From Streptomyces shenzhenensis (GTDB lineage Bacteria; Actinomycetota; Actinomycetes; Streptomycetales; Streptomycetaceae), in the NCBI RefSeq assembly GCF_003688995.1, contig NZ_PENI01000008.1, positions 186,001-250,000 of the forward strand: 64,000 nucleotides of DNA. Direction: 5' to 3'. Under the pieces are notes generated by a model. It saw only the letters and a program-made list of their open reading frames with translations, was not told where the DNA came from and ran no database searches. Shown one piece after another: positions 41,889-50,018 of this stretch. Every line of letters begins with the position of its first letter. Position 1 is the stretch's first letter. A program made the translations under genes and the position numbers.

Positions 41889-43168
41889 CAGGATCGTTCC
41901 TTGTGTCGTGCGGGACGGTCCGCCGCCCCATGGGTCGCTACGGGGCCGGGCAGGGGGACGGAGACGGCCTCGGGTGTGCCGGGCCGGCCGACGGGGGTGA
42001 GCCGCGCGGGGTCGAGGAGGACCTCCACGCCCAGTCCCGGCGTGTCGGGCAGCCGGACCGCCCCGTCGAGCAGTTCGAGGCCGGCCGCCAGATCACGGTC
42101 GACGTTGGCGCAGCCCCACAACTCGGCGACGGCCAGGCCGAGTCCGGCGGCCAGGTGGGCGGTGGTCGCACAGCCCAGTCGGCCGCAGTCCATCTGCCCC
42201 AGCGCGACGTCGAGTCCGCGTTCGCGCGCCACGTCGACGGCCTCGGCGAGCGCGGCGACGGTGCCGGCCTTCTCCAGCTTGAGATGGACCCCGTCGGCCG
42301 CGCCCAGGGCGGCGACCTTGCGCACGTCGGCCGCGTCGCGCACGTCCTCGTCGGCCCAGACCGGCACCGGCGACTCGGCGCGCACGCGGGCCATGGCCGC
42401 CAAGTCCCCCGGCACGGTGGGCTGTTCCAGCCAGGCGACCCCGTACCGGGCGAGCCAGGGCGTGGCGGCGAGCGCGGTGTCCGGGTCCCAGCCGCCGTTG
42501 GCGTCGGCGGCCAGCACGACCGCGCCGGGACCCGACACCCGGTCCGCGGCAGTGCGTGCCGCGGCGATGCGGGCCGAGTCGAGGACGGGGTCGCCGCCGA
42601 CCCGGATCTTGACCCGGCGGAAACCGGACGCGGCGGCCACCGCGGTCAGTTCGGCCGCCTCCTTCGGGGTGCCGAAGGGGATCGCGGCGTGTGTCGGGAG
42701 CGGGCCGGTCCCGGCCGGACGGCCGGCCGCGGCCGCGCCGCCGTACTCCGCACGCAGCGCCACGGCCAGCGGGACACCCCGGCCGCGGGCCACGGCGTCG
42801 CGGTACGCCACGTCCAGGAGCATCGCGGCCGGCGGGCAGCGGCGGGCCACGGACGCGGCCAGCGCGGCCGGGTCGTCCCAGGCCGGATCGGTCACGGCGG
42901 GCAGAGCGGCCAGCGCGGCCACGATCGACTCGGTGGTGTGGTGCGTGGCGTAGGCACCGTTGCCGCGGGTCTCGGCCCAGCCGGCCCGACCGTCGCTCAG
43001 CACCAGCCGCAGCACGACCTGCACGAGTCGGTCGGTGTCCGCGGTGGTGTGCTTCAGCCGGCGCCGCAGGGGCAGCGCCACCACGCCGTACGCCGCCGCC
43101 CGGACCGTGCCGGCCGGCCGGTCCGTCCCGCGTACGGCCTCCGCGGCCGTCTGCCCGCCGCCGCTCAT
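41888..43168 (-). CDS. Enolase-superfamily enzyme (muconate cycloisomerase / amino acid racemase group)
   Basis: A 426-residue protein with capping domain and modified TIM barrel. Catalytic pieces: Lys187 in FRRVKIRVGGD, metal ligands Asp222 (ADANGGW), Glu248 (WLEQP) and Asp273/Asp275 (WADEDVRD), and Lys297 in HLKLEKAG. The usual first-motif K-x-K of muconate cycloisomerases and dipeptide epimerases appears here as K-x-R, so the acid/base set is slightly changed. It would abstract a proton alpha to a carboxylate: racemisation of an N-acyl amino acid, epimerisation or cycloisomerisation. An N-terminal stretch of about 20 residues is extra. ATG 43168 overlaps the aminotransferase stop by 4 bp. 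Confidence 0.87.
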   Translation of the reverse strand: MSGGGQTAAEAVRGTDRPAGTVRAAAYGVVALPLRRRLKHTTADTDRLVQVVLRLVLSDGRAGWAETRGNGAYATHHTTESIVAALAALPAVTDPAWDDPAALAASVARRCPPAAMLLDVAYRDAVARGRGVPLAVALRAEYGGAAAAGRPAGTGPLPTHAAIPFGTPKEAAELTAVAAASGFRRVKIRVGGDPVLDSARIAAARTAADRVSGPGAVVLAADANGGWDPDTALAATPWLARYGVAWLEQPTVPGDLAAMARVRAESPVPVWADEDVRDAADVRKVAALGAADGVHLKLEKAGTVAALAEAVDVARERGLDVALGQMDCGRLGCATTAHLAAGLGLAVAELWGCANVDRDLAAGLELLDGAVRLPDTPGLGVEVLLDPARLTPVGRPGTPEAVSVPLPGPVATHGAADRPARHKERS

Positions 43169-44391
43169 GCCGCCTTCACCGAGGAGACGACGCCGATGAT
43201 CCGGTCCAGGGCGGCGTCCCAGACGGCCTCGTCCTGCGCGAAGCACAGCCGCATACGGCCGGTGCCGGCCGGCCCGAACTGGTAACCGGGGTTGACGACC
43301 ACCCCGGCGTGCTCCTTCAGCGCCAGTGCCACGGCCTGGTCCGAAGCGCCCGTCAGCACCTCGGGGAAGAGGTAGGCGGTGCCGTAACTCGGGTTCACCC
43401 GCATCACCGACGAGGCGTTGATCTTCCGCACGGTGGTGTCGCGCAGCGCCTGGTACTCCACCAGCCGCTTCTTGAGGAAGTGCTGGTCGTCGGCGATCCA
43501 ACGGGCCAGCAGGTGCTGTGCGTAGGACGGCGCCCGCAGCGCCGTGCAGGACTGCACGTCCTCCATCGCGTCGATCAGGGCGGCGGGCGCGGCGGCCACC
43601 CCGAGCCGGTAACCGGACAGCGACTCGGTCTTGGACGGGCCGAGCAGCGTCACGGTCCGCTCCGCCATGCCGTCCCGGGCGGCCAGGTGGAAGAACTCCT
43701 CGCCGTCGTAGACCAGCCGGCAGTACAGCTCGTCGGCGATGACGTGGAAGTCGTAGCGGCGCGCGACGTCGGCTATCGCCTCGATCGTCGCCTCGTCGTA
43801 GATGGCGCCGGTCGGGTTGTTCGGGTGCGAGAACACCATCAGCCGCGGCTTCAGGGCGGCCGCGCGCCTCAGCTCCTCCAGGTCCAGCGTGGGCCGCGCG
43901 CCACGGCCCGCCTCGCCCTCGTGAGGCCAGATCATGGGGATACGGCGCACCTCGGCGCCGAAGTAGCGCAGCATCCGCTCGGTCGACAGATAGTCGGGGT
44001 CGGGCAGCAGCACCAGGTCACCGGGGGAGAGGATCGCGGCGAGCGCGGTGAAGAGGGCGCCCTGGGTGCCGGGCGTGAGGATCACGTCGGCGGGTCCTGT
44101 GGCGGGGATGCCGAGCACGGTGGACACGTTCTCCGCGACCGCCTCGCGGACCCCGCGGTCACCGCGGTAGGGCGTGTACGTCATGCCCTGGCCGCCCGCT
44201 GCCTCGGCGAAGGTGGGCAGCGCCCACTCCGGCGGCGGGAAGCGGTGCGTGTCGGCGTAGGTGGCGTCCAGCGGCGCGGCGGGGCCGGGAGCGTTCTCCA
44301 GTTCGCGTTCGGCGTCCCGCAGCGACTGGCCGATCTGGCCGGTGAGTTCGGGCATGGACAGGCGCTGGATGGCCTGGGGGAGGTGATGCAC
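43165..44391 (-). CDS. Class I/II PLP aminotransferase
   Basis: A 408-residue fold-type I aminotransferase. Conserved points: TPYRGDRGVREAVAENVS near 73-90, Asn192/Pro193 in SHPNNPTGAIY, Asp220 in HVIADELYCRLVYDGE, Schiff-base Lys254 in GPSKTESLSGYRLG, and the carboxylate-binding Arg in AGTGRMRLCFAQD near the C-terminus. It would convert an amino acid or diamino acid to its keto or semialdehyde form. It is the first gene of the seven-gene enzyme operon. The 146 bases upstream (44392-44537) up to the MITE hold no further gene and should include the ribosome site and any local promoter. Confidence 0.92.
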   Translation of the reverse strand: MHHLPQAIQRLSMPELTGQIGQSLRDAERELENAPGPAAPLDATYADTHRFPPPEWALPTFAEAAGGQGMTYTPYRGDRGVREAVAENVSTVLGIPATGPADVILTPGTQGALFTALAAILSPGDLVLLPDPDYLSTERMLRYFGAEVRRIPMIWPHEGEAGRGARPTLDLEELRRAAALKPRLMVFSHPNNPTGAIYDEATIEAIADVARRYDFHVIADELYCRLVYDGEEFFHLAARDGMAERTVTLLGPSKTESLSGYRLGVAAAPAALIDAMEDVQSCTALRAPSYAQHLLARWIADDQHFLKKRLVEYQALRDTTVRKINASSVMRVNPSYGTAYLFPEVLTGASDQAVALALKEHAGVVVNPGYQFGPAGTGRMRLCFAQDEAVWDAALDRIIGVVSSVKAA

Positions 44392-44537
44392 GGTGGGCAG
44401 TTCCTCACTTGTCGGTGTGTCGAGGGGGGTGCCCCCGCCGCCGGCGCGGTCAGGCGCGTACGGCGGGGTCGCGGGCGGGCGGCACGGCGCCTCACGGGCA
44501 CCGCGACGCCGCGGGCGTCGTCAGGACGACCCAGGGC

Positions 44538-44701
44538 TAGGGTCTTTCGTTTGGATCAGGCCGGATCAGGGAGCGGGGTCTGGTGCCGTGGATCGCAAGG
44601 CGGAGGAGGGCGGCAGGGCGGAGCCCTGACAACCGACGACAACGCCGCGAGGCGCGGTGCCAGGGCCCGCGAGCCCGGCATGATCCAAACGAGAGGCCCT
44701 A
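44538..44701. mobile_element. MITE-like element, copy 2 (164 bp, inverted relative to copy 1)
   Basis: Same element as 36841-37004 in the opposite orientation, with one difference by my alignment (GTGGATCGC here, GTGGACCGC in the reverse complement of copy 1). TA ends within CTAG on both sides (44537-44540 and 44699-44702). It separates the enzyme operon (first gene 44391) from the regulator and transporter genes (stop 44699). The right edge forms the TAG stop of the GntR gene. Internal CAGGGC/GCCCTG arms could form a small hairpin. It may influence read-through between the two halves of the cluster. Confidence 0.85.
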
Positions 44702-45454
44702 GGGGCCGTCGGGATCCGTGGCTGCGGCTCCGGCGGGTTGCTGCCGGCCGATGCCGCCGGCCAGCGCGGTCAGACCGCCGAGCACATGGTCGCGGGTGAG
44801 CAGCGACGACTGCGTGGCGTCACCGCTCCTGAGGGCTTCGAGGATGCGGGTGTGCTCCTCGACGGAGGTGTGCGCGCGGTCGCTGTCCGCCAGGTACAGC
44901 GCGATGTAGCGGTCGCTGCGCGCCCGGAGCTGGTCCAGCGCGCCGAGCGACGCCGGCATGGCGGCGAGCGCGTAGACAGTGTCGTGGAAGAGGCGGTCGA
45001 GCCGGCGCAGCAGCGTCATGTCGGCCCCGCGTGCCGCCTCGGTCTGACGGGCCAGCAGCTCGTCGAGGTCCGCGCAGCGTGCGGCCCGCTCCGGTGCCGC
45101 CGCCTGGGCGGCAGCGGCGGCGAGCATGCCCTCCAGGGCGGCGCGGCCGTTGTACACGTCGCGCGCGTCGGCGACCGAGACCTCCGCGACGATCCACTTC
45201 TGGTGGGGCCGGTCGATGACCAGGTTCTCGGTGGCGAGCCGCGACAGCGCGTCACGCAACGGGCCGCGGCTGATGCCCAGTTCACCGGCGAGCCGCTCCT
45301 GGCTCAGGCGCTCGCCGGGGGCCAGCCGGCCGCTCAGTATCCATTCGCGCAGCTGCTGGTAGGCCCAGTCCGTCTTGCGCAGGCTCCATGGGGCGGGGGC
45401 GACGGCCGATGCCGGTCCCTTCGGGCCCGTACCGTCGGGGGTGATCGTCGTCAT
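44699..45454 (-). CDS. GntR-family regulator, FCD subfamily
   Basis: A 251-residue regulator. An N-terminal extension of about 25 residues precedes the winged helix-turn-helix (LAPGERLSQERLAGELGISRGPLRDALSRLATENLV, about 42-77). The FCD domain has VYNGRAALEGMLAAAAAQA, RLFHDTVYALAAMP and SVEEHTRILEALRSGD with His residues at the metal-ligand positions. It probably binds an amino-acid-like effector and controls the transporter/enzyme cluster; the palindrome at 48100-48111 fits the GntR consensus. It lies 4 bp after the ABC ATPase gene, and its stop codon is formed at the MITE border. Confidence 0.9.
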   Translation of the reverse strand: MTTITPDGTGPKGPASAVAPAPWSLRKTDWAYQQLREWILSGRLAPGERLSQERLAGELGISRGPLRDALSRLATENLVIDRPHQKWIVAEVSVADARDVYNGRAALEGMLAAAAAQAAAPERAARCADLDELLARQTEAARGADMTLLRRLDRLFHDTVYALAAMPASLGALDQLRARSDRYIALYLADSDRAHTSVEEHTRILEALRSGDATQSSLLTRDHVLGGLTALAGGIGRQQPAGAAATDPDGP

Positions 45455-45458
45455 GTCC

Positions 45459-46322
45459 TCACTCGCTGAGTATCTGGTCGAGGAAGCGCCGGGTGCGTTC
45501 CTGGCGCGGTGCGGTCAGGACATCTTCCGCCGGGCCGTCCTCCACGATCCGGCCATCGGCCATGAACACCACGCGGTCCGCGCCGCGCCTGGCGAAGTCC
45601 ATCTCGTGCGTGACGACCACGATGGTCATGCCGCTGTCGGCCAAGTCCCGCATGACGGCGAGCACTTCGCGGGTGAACTCCGGGTCGAGGGCCGAGGTCG
45701 GCTCGTCGAAGAGCATCAGCTCCGGGTCCATGGCCAGCGCCCGGGCGATGGCCACGCGCTGCTGCTGTCCGCCGGAGAGCTCATAGGGATAGTGGTCGAA
45801 GTGCTCGGCAAGGCCGACCCGTGTCAGCAGGTCGCGGGCTCGTGCGTGTGCCTGTGCCGTGGGCATGCCCCGGGCCTTGCGCGGGGCGAGTGACACGTTC
45901 TGAGCGGCCGTCAGATGCGGGAAGAGGTTGAACTGCTGGAAGACCATGCCGATCCGCCCGCCCGCCGAGCGGGGAGCGGTGCCCGCCTTCGACAGCAACT
46001 CGCCCTGGAAGGCGACCGTTCCCTCCTGGAGGGGTTCGAGACCGGCCAGGCAGCGCAGCATGGTCGACTTGCCGGCGCCCGAGGGGCCGAGGACCGCCAC
46101 GGTCTGGCCGTGTGTGACGGCCAGGTCCACTCCGTGCAGCACGGTGCGGGCGTGGTAGGTGCGGGTCATGCCCTGGCCCAGCAGGACCGTGCCGGGACGG
46201 GACGCCTTGGCCGTGGAGGAGCCGCCGGACGCCGTGGCCGTGGTGTCGGTGGAGGTCGGAGTACCACTGGGGGCACGCTTCATGTCGCTGTCCTGTCTCG
46301 GTCCTGTCGTGTTCGTGGACAT
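45459..46322 (-). CDS. Polar amino acid ABC transporter ATPase, GlnQ/HisP-like
   Basis: A 287-residue ATPase with GPSGAGKSTMLRCLAGLE (Walker A), Q-loop FQQFNLFPHL, signature LSGGQQQRVAIARAL, Walker B LMLFDEPTSALDPE and switch VTHEMDF, all typical of the polar amino acid group. The first 45 residues are Thr/Ser/Ala-rich and unlike the family. An internal ATG at 46283 with AGGACAG upstream would give 274 residues and is a reasonable alternative start. It energises the permease at 46416-47138. Confidence 0.92.
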   Translation of the reverse strand: MSTNTTGPRQDSDMKRAPSGTPTSTDTTATASGGSSTAKASRPGTVLLGQGMTRTYHARTVLHGVDLAVTHGQTVAVLGPSGAGKSTMLRCLAGLEPLQEGTVAFQGELLSKAGTAPRSAGGRIGMVFQQFNLFPHLTAAQNVSLAPRKARGMPTAQAHARARDLLTRVGLAEHFDHYPYELSGGQQQRVAIARALAMDPELMLFDEPTSALDPEFTREVLAVMRDLADSGMTIVVVTHEMDFARRGADRVVFMADGRIVEDGPAEDVLTAPRQERTRRFLDQILSE

Positions 46323-46415
46323 GGGTCCGCTCGGTCCGGGTCGCCCCGGGAACAGGGGGCTCGGTGTGCGATGGCGGGCCGTCGTCGTACGGCCGGGCCG
46401 GTGCCGGGCGGGGGT

Positions 46416-47138
46416 TCAGCGGGCCGCGGGGTCGAGGGCGGCCGTGTCCGTGTGCTTCGTGACCGGCTGCCGTTCCCGCCGCGCCGCTGCCCGGCGGGTG
46501 ACGTCGAGCCGCCGTTCGATCCAGCGCAGGCCCAGGGTGAGCAGGGACGTCAGCACCAGGTAGTGGACGGCGGCCGCACACAGGGAGCCGACGTAGTCGA
46601 AGTCGGCCGCGGCCTGCCGCTGCGCGGTGAGCATCAGGTCCTGCACGCTCACCACGGAGGCCAGCGCGGAGGTCTTCAGCATGCCGACGAACTGGTTCCC
46701 GGTGGGCGGCAGGACCAGACGCGCGGCCTGCGGCAGCACCACCCAGCGCAGGATCTTCGCCTCCGACAGACCCAGCATGTGTGCCGCCGTGCGCTGACCG
46801 CGGTCCACACCCAGCAGGCCGCCGCGCACGATCTCGGCCATGTAGGCGATCTCGTTGAGGCTCAGGGCGATCACCGCGCAGGTGAACGGAGAGAAGTTGA
46901 GGCCCCAGAGCGGCAGGACATTGAAGACGAAGATCAGCTGGAGCAGTACCGGGGTGCCGCGGAAGAGCCAGACGTAGCCGTCCACGAACCAGCCCAGCGG
47001 GCGGGGGCCGCCCTTGGCGAGGGCCAGCAGTACGCCGCCGGCCACTCCGAGGAGCATGGAGAGAAGCGTGAGTTCGAGGGTCAGCAGCGTGGCGGAGAGG
47101 AAGTCCGCGGAGACGGCCTTGTCGAGGAAGCCGCCCAT
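46416..47138 (-). CDS. Polar amino acid ABC transporter permease, HisM/GlnP-like
   Basis: A 240-residue permease. TM1 is FLSATLLTLELTLLSMLLGVAGGVLLALA; then come YVWLFRGTPVLLQLIFVFNVLP, the family's RGTP motif, and the coupling loop MAEIVRGGLLGVDRGQRTAAHMLGLSEAKILRWVVLPQAARLVLP. It starts one base upstream of the binding-protein stop region (adjacent genes) and ends 93 bp before the ATPase. Only one permease gene is present, so the pore is presumably a homodimer. Confidence 0.93.
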   Translation of the reverse strand: MGGFLDKAVSADFLSATLLTLELTLLSMLLGVAGGVLLALAKGGPRPLGWFVDGYVWLFRGTPVLLQLIFVFNVLPLWGLNFSPFTCAVIALSLNEIAYMAEIVRGGLLGVDRGQRTAAHMLGLSEAKILRWVVLPQAARLVLPPTGNQFVGMLKTSALASVVSVQDLMLTAQRQAAADFDYVGSLCAAAVHYLVLTSLLTLGLRWIERRLDVTRRAAARRERQPVTKHTDTAALDPAAR

Positions 47139-48062
47139 TCAGGAACCCGCCGATCCGTCGGCCGACGCGGACGCGGACGCGGAGCCGGACGCCGCCGGAG
47201 ACCCACTGGACCGGGCGCCGAAGTAGTCCGCCTCGGCGGGCAGTTGATACTTCTTCAGCAGGGTGCGGTACTCGCCGGACTGCACGAACAGGTCGAGCGC
47301 CTTGCGTATCGCCGTCGCCGTCTCCTTGTCGCCCTTGCGGACCGCGATGCCGATCTTCGTGTCGTTCTTGAAGGTCGCGGCGATGGAGTAGTCCTTGCTC
47401 TTGGCCATCGTGGTCGCCGCACCCGGGGTGGAGGTGTCGAAGGCGTCCGCCCGGCCGGACTTGACGGCCAGCATCGCGTCCTGGTTGCTCGGCAACGACA
47501 TGATCTTCATCGTCGCCAGGCCCTGCTCCTTCAACTCCTTGTTGTACTCCTCCATGTACGTCTCGCCGATGGCCCCGCGGGTGACGGCGACGGTCTTCCC
47601 GGACAGGTCCTCGGGAACCTGGCTGATCTTCTGCGGGTTGCCCCGCGGAGTCAGCAGTGCCTCGCCGATCACGAGGTACGGCACGAAGTCCACCTGCGCC
47701 GCACGCTTGTCGGTGATGTACATCGCGGAGTTGACGATGTCGGTGCGGCGGCCGGCCAGAGCCGGGATCAGCCCGTCGAAGTCCATGTCGAGCGCCTTGG
47801 TCCCGAGCCCCATCGATGAGGCGAGCGACTCGATCATGTCTATGTCGAAGCCTTCGAGGTCGCCGCCGGACGACTTGGACTCGAAGGGCGGGAAGGTGGC
47901 GGCGGTGCCGTAGGTCAGCGTGCCGGACGAGACGAGGTTCTTGGGCGGGGCGACGTCGGCGCTGCCGGTCGTGGTCGTGTCCGAGCCTCCGCACGCCGAC
48001 AGCGCGATGGTCATGGTGACGGTGAGACAGGCCGCCGCCGTGCGGGTCTTGAGTAGTCTCAC
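47139..48062 (-). CDS. Polar amino acid solute-binding lipoprotein (family 3)
   Basis: A 307-residue family-3 binding protein. Signal peptide MRLLKTRTAAA with lipobox ALSAC (Cys24). The mature part has SGTLTYGTAATFPPFESK, DLEGFDIDMIESLASSMG and VDFVPYLVIGEALLTPRGN, the usual opening lobes, and KSGRADAFDTS later. The last 25 residues are a Ser/Ala repeat (SGSASASASADGSAGS) not seen in most relatives. First gene of the leftward transporter unit; GTG 48062 has AGGAGCGCC upstream. It captures an amino acid or a compact zwitterion such as an ectoine-like compound. Confidence 0.92.
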   Translation of the reverse strand: MRLLKTRTAAACLTVTMTIALSACGGSDTTTTGSADVAPPKNLVSSGTLTYGTAATFPPFESKSSGGDLEGFDIDMIESLASSMGLGTKALDMDFDGLIPALAGRRTDIVNSAMYITDKRAAQVDFVPYLVIGEALLTPRGNPQKISQVPEDLSGKTVAVTRGAIGETYMEEYNKELKEQGLATMKIMSLPSNQDAMLAVKSGRADAFDTSTPGAATTMAKSKDYSIAATFKNDTKIGIAVRKGDKETATAIRKALDLFVQSGEYRTLLKKYQLPAEADYFGARSSGSPAASGSASASASADGSAGS

Positions 48063-48099
48063 AAGGCGCTCCTCATGGTGTTTCAGCAGCTCAGGAAGG

Positions 48100-48111
48100 A
48101 CTGTAAACAGT
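48100..48111. promoter_or_regulatory. GntR-type palindrome ACTGT-AA-ACAGT
   Basis: Perfect arms ACTGT/ACAGT around AA, fitting the general GntR operator nTGTnnACAn. It lies 37 bp upstream of the binding-protein start and overlaps a possible -10 hexamer (TACAGT read leftward, 48100-48105). The GntR protein at 44699-45454 is the natural candidate to bind it. The rest of 48112-48264 has a lower-GC core (around 48140-48200) likely to contain promoter elements that I cannot place exactly. Confidence 0.55.
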
Positions 48112-48264
48112 TGCCAGTGACCTTCTTCGCGCCATGTGTGTGATCGATTGCAGGTTGGTTAAAGATATGTTGCGCCACTGTCGGTGAGGGAATAAATGCG
48201 CACCGTGCGCGCGGCGAGGGGGTGCGCCCGCCGCTCGGTCACCTGCTCGTGGCCGGGACGGGAG

Positions 48265-49458
48265 TCACTGGCGGCCGAAGAACTCCACCTCGGCGACGGC
48301 GACCCGGCGGTCGGACCGGACCCCGTAGGCGGCGTCCACCGTCAGCCGCACCCGTGTCACGTCCGAGCCGCGCACGTCGAAACTCTGCTGGCCGGGCGCG
48401 TCGTTGAGGTTGATCCCCTTGGTGGTGCGCGCGCCCTCCGCGGAGATCAGGGTGACGGTGATCTCCGACGGCCGTGCCTGGGCCAGGAATTCGTCCCCGT
48501 TCGCCGAACTTCCCGAAGTGATCAGCAGTTTCTGCAGCCGCACGGGACGGTCGAACTCCGCGTCCAGATACTGCCCCGTGCCGGACCCGCGGCCGGCCGG
48601 CGCCCAATAGCGGTTGCTGAACCCGTCGAAGGCCGCCTGCGCCCGGTGGGCCGGTGACTCGCTGGACGCACTCACCGCCACCGGGTGCAGCGGTTTCGGA
48701 TCACCGGCGCGGTCCTCGGTGAACGTGAGCACGTCGGACAGGTGCGAACGGGCCAGCCAGGCCGCGGCGGCGAGCACGAGCAGCAGCACCGGCAGCGTCA
48801 GGCGCGGCCGGGGCCACCTGCGACGCTTGGACCTGGGCCTGCTCCCGGCGGCCAGCGGACGTTCCCCGCGGCCCCGCACGAGCCGACGCCACCAGGAGGG
48901 AGCGACGTCCGGCGTCGGAGCGGGCGCGACGTCGAGCAGTTCGCCGCAGCTCACGCAGAGCCTGCGGCCGTACGGGTTCTCCCGGCCGCACGCCGGGCAG
49001 CGCCGAGCGGCCGGGCGCGGCGGGGTGTCCGGCCGCGGCGGTGCCCAAGGCGGCGCGGCCGAGGGCGTGGCCGCCGTCTCCGGCGGGTCCGGGCGGTGGT
49101 CCGGTCCGCCGCCGGAGTCGTCGTGCCGGGGATCGCCGGGCCGCACCGGTGCCGCGGTGGGCCCCTCGGGCCGCACGGGGGCCGCCGTCGGCTCCTCGGG
49201 GTGTGCCGGGGCCGGGACGGGGGAGGGCGACGACGGTGGCACGGCCGGCGCAGGCGGCGGCGACGGGTGAGACGGGGGAGGCGTGGAAGCGGTCGGGGCC
49301 GGCGCGTCGGGCGGCCGGTCGCCGGTCCGTTCCGCCGTGCCCTCCGTTGTGCCGTCCGGCGTCTCCGCCTCGTCATCCCAGCCGAGGAACGCCTGGCAGG
49401 AGCCGCAGAAGCGGGTACGCGCCGCATTGCGGTGACCGCACTCGGGGCAGACCATCAC
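48265..49458 (-). CDS. Zinc-ribbon / transmembrane / discoidin-like protein of the CIS locus (CisA-like)
   Basis: A 397-residue membrane protein. N-terminal zinc ribbon CPECGHRNAARTRFCGSC (4 Cys), a Pro/Thr-rich disordered stretch of about 120 residues, a second zinc ribbon CPACGRENPYGRRLCVSC, a basic patch RPRSKRRRWPRPR, one membrane helix LTLPVLLLVLAAAAWLA near residues 222-240, and an external beta-sandwich like galactose-binding/discoidin domains (AAFDGFSNRYWAPAG ... YLDAEFDRPVRLQKLLITSG). The layout fits, as I recall it, the Streptomyces CisA membrane protein that recruits contractile particles to the membrane. It is the last gene of the CIS operon and overlaps the tail protein I gene by 4 bp. 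Confidence 0.8.
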   Translation of the reverse strand: MMVCPECGHRNAARTRFCGSCQAFLGWDDEAETPDGTTEGTAERTGDRPPDAPAPTASTPPPSHPSPPPAPAVPPSSPSPVPAPAHPEEPTAAPVRPEGPTAAPVRPGDPRHDDSGGGPDHRPDPPETAATPSAAPPWAPPRPDTPPRPAARRCPACGRENPYGRRLCVSCGELLDVAPAPTPDVAPSWWRRLVRGRGERPLAAGSRPRSKRRRWPRPRLTLPVLLLVLAAAAWLARSHLSDVLTFTEDRAGDPKPLHPVAVSASSESPAHRAQAAFDGFSNRYWAPAGRGSGTGQYLDAEFDRPVRLQKLLITSGSSANGDEFLAQARPSEITVTLISAEGARTTKGINLNDAPGQQSFDVRGSDVTRVRLTVDAAYGVRSDRRVAVAEVEFFGRQ

Positions 49459-50018
49459 ACACCCGTCCCGTCCGACGCCACGACGACGTCCACCTCGTAC
49501 GCGACATGCGCGGGCACCTCGGCGGCCATCAGCCGCTCCAGCCGCACCCGCGTCGGGGCGACGGCCGCTTCGTCCGCCACCCGCAGCCGCACCCGCACCC
49601 AGGCATCCGCCGACCCGGGCAGCGCCGACCCCGGCTCATCGGACCAGGACGTGGCGCCGCTCTCGTCGATCTCCGGTTCGATGCCCGTCTCCATCCGTAC
49701 GGCAGCCGCCAGCCCGTGCCGCGTACCGCGCACGCGGTGCCGGGCCACCGCACCGCTCACCAGGGCGCGACGCCGGTCCACCGGCCGCTCCGGGTCCGCC
49801 TCCACCGCGACCCACCCGGCCAGCCAGGCCAGCAGATCCTCGGGCGCGGTACGCGGATCCAGATGGGCGGGCAGGTTGTCCAGGGTGAGCAGCACCGGCG
49901 CCAGCACCTCGTCCAGCGCGCTCAGAAAGCGTTCGGTGAACGGCTGATCCATGTAGACCGCGGGGAGCTGATGCAGCAGGGGATGGGGCGTCGGCAGTCC
50001 GGGAAGTCCTCCGCGCAC
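49455..50018 (-). CDS. CIS baseplate component, phage tail protein I-like
   Basis: A 187-residue protein of the phage tail protein I (P2 gpI / Afp12) type. Signature LPAVYMDQPFTERFLSALDEVLAPVLLTLDNLPAHLDPRTAPEDLLAWLAGWV near residues 18-70 (quoted in pieces: LPAVYMDQPFTERFLSALDE), then VDRRRALVSGAVARHRVRGTRHGLAAAV. It is a baseplate wedge partner of the gpJ-like protein. GTG 50018 directly abuts the baseplate J stop. The last third is a beta-rich part with DAWVRVRLRVADE. Confidence 0.88.
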   Translation of the reverse strand: MRGGLPGLPTPHPLLHQLPAVYMDQPFTERFLSALDEVLAPVLLTLDNLPAHLDPRTAPEDLLAWLAGWVAVEADPERPVDRRRALVSGAVARHRVRGTRHGLAAAVRMETGIEPEIDESGATSWSDEPGSALPGSADAWVRVRLRVADEAAVAPTRVRLERLMAAEVPAHVAYEVDVVVASDGTGV

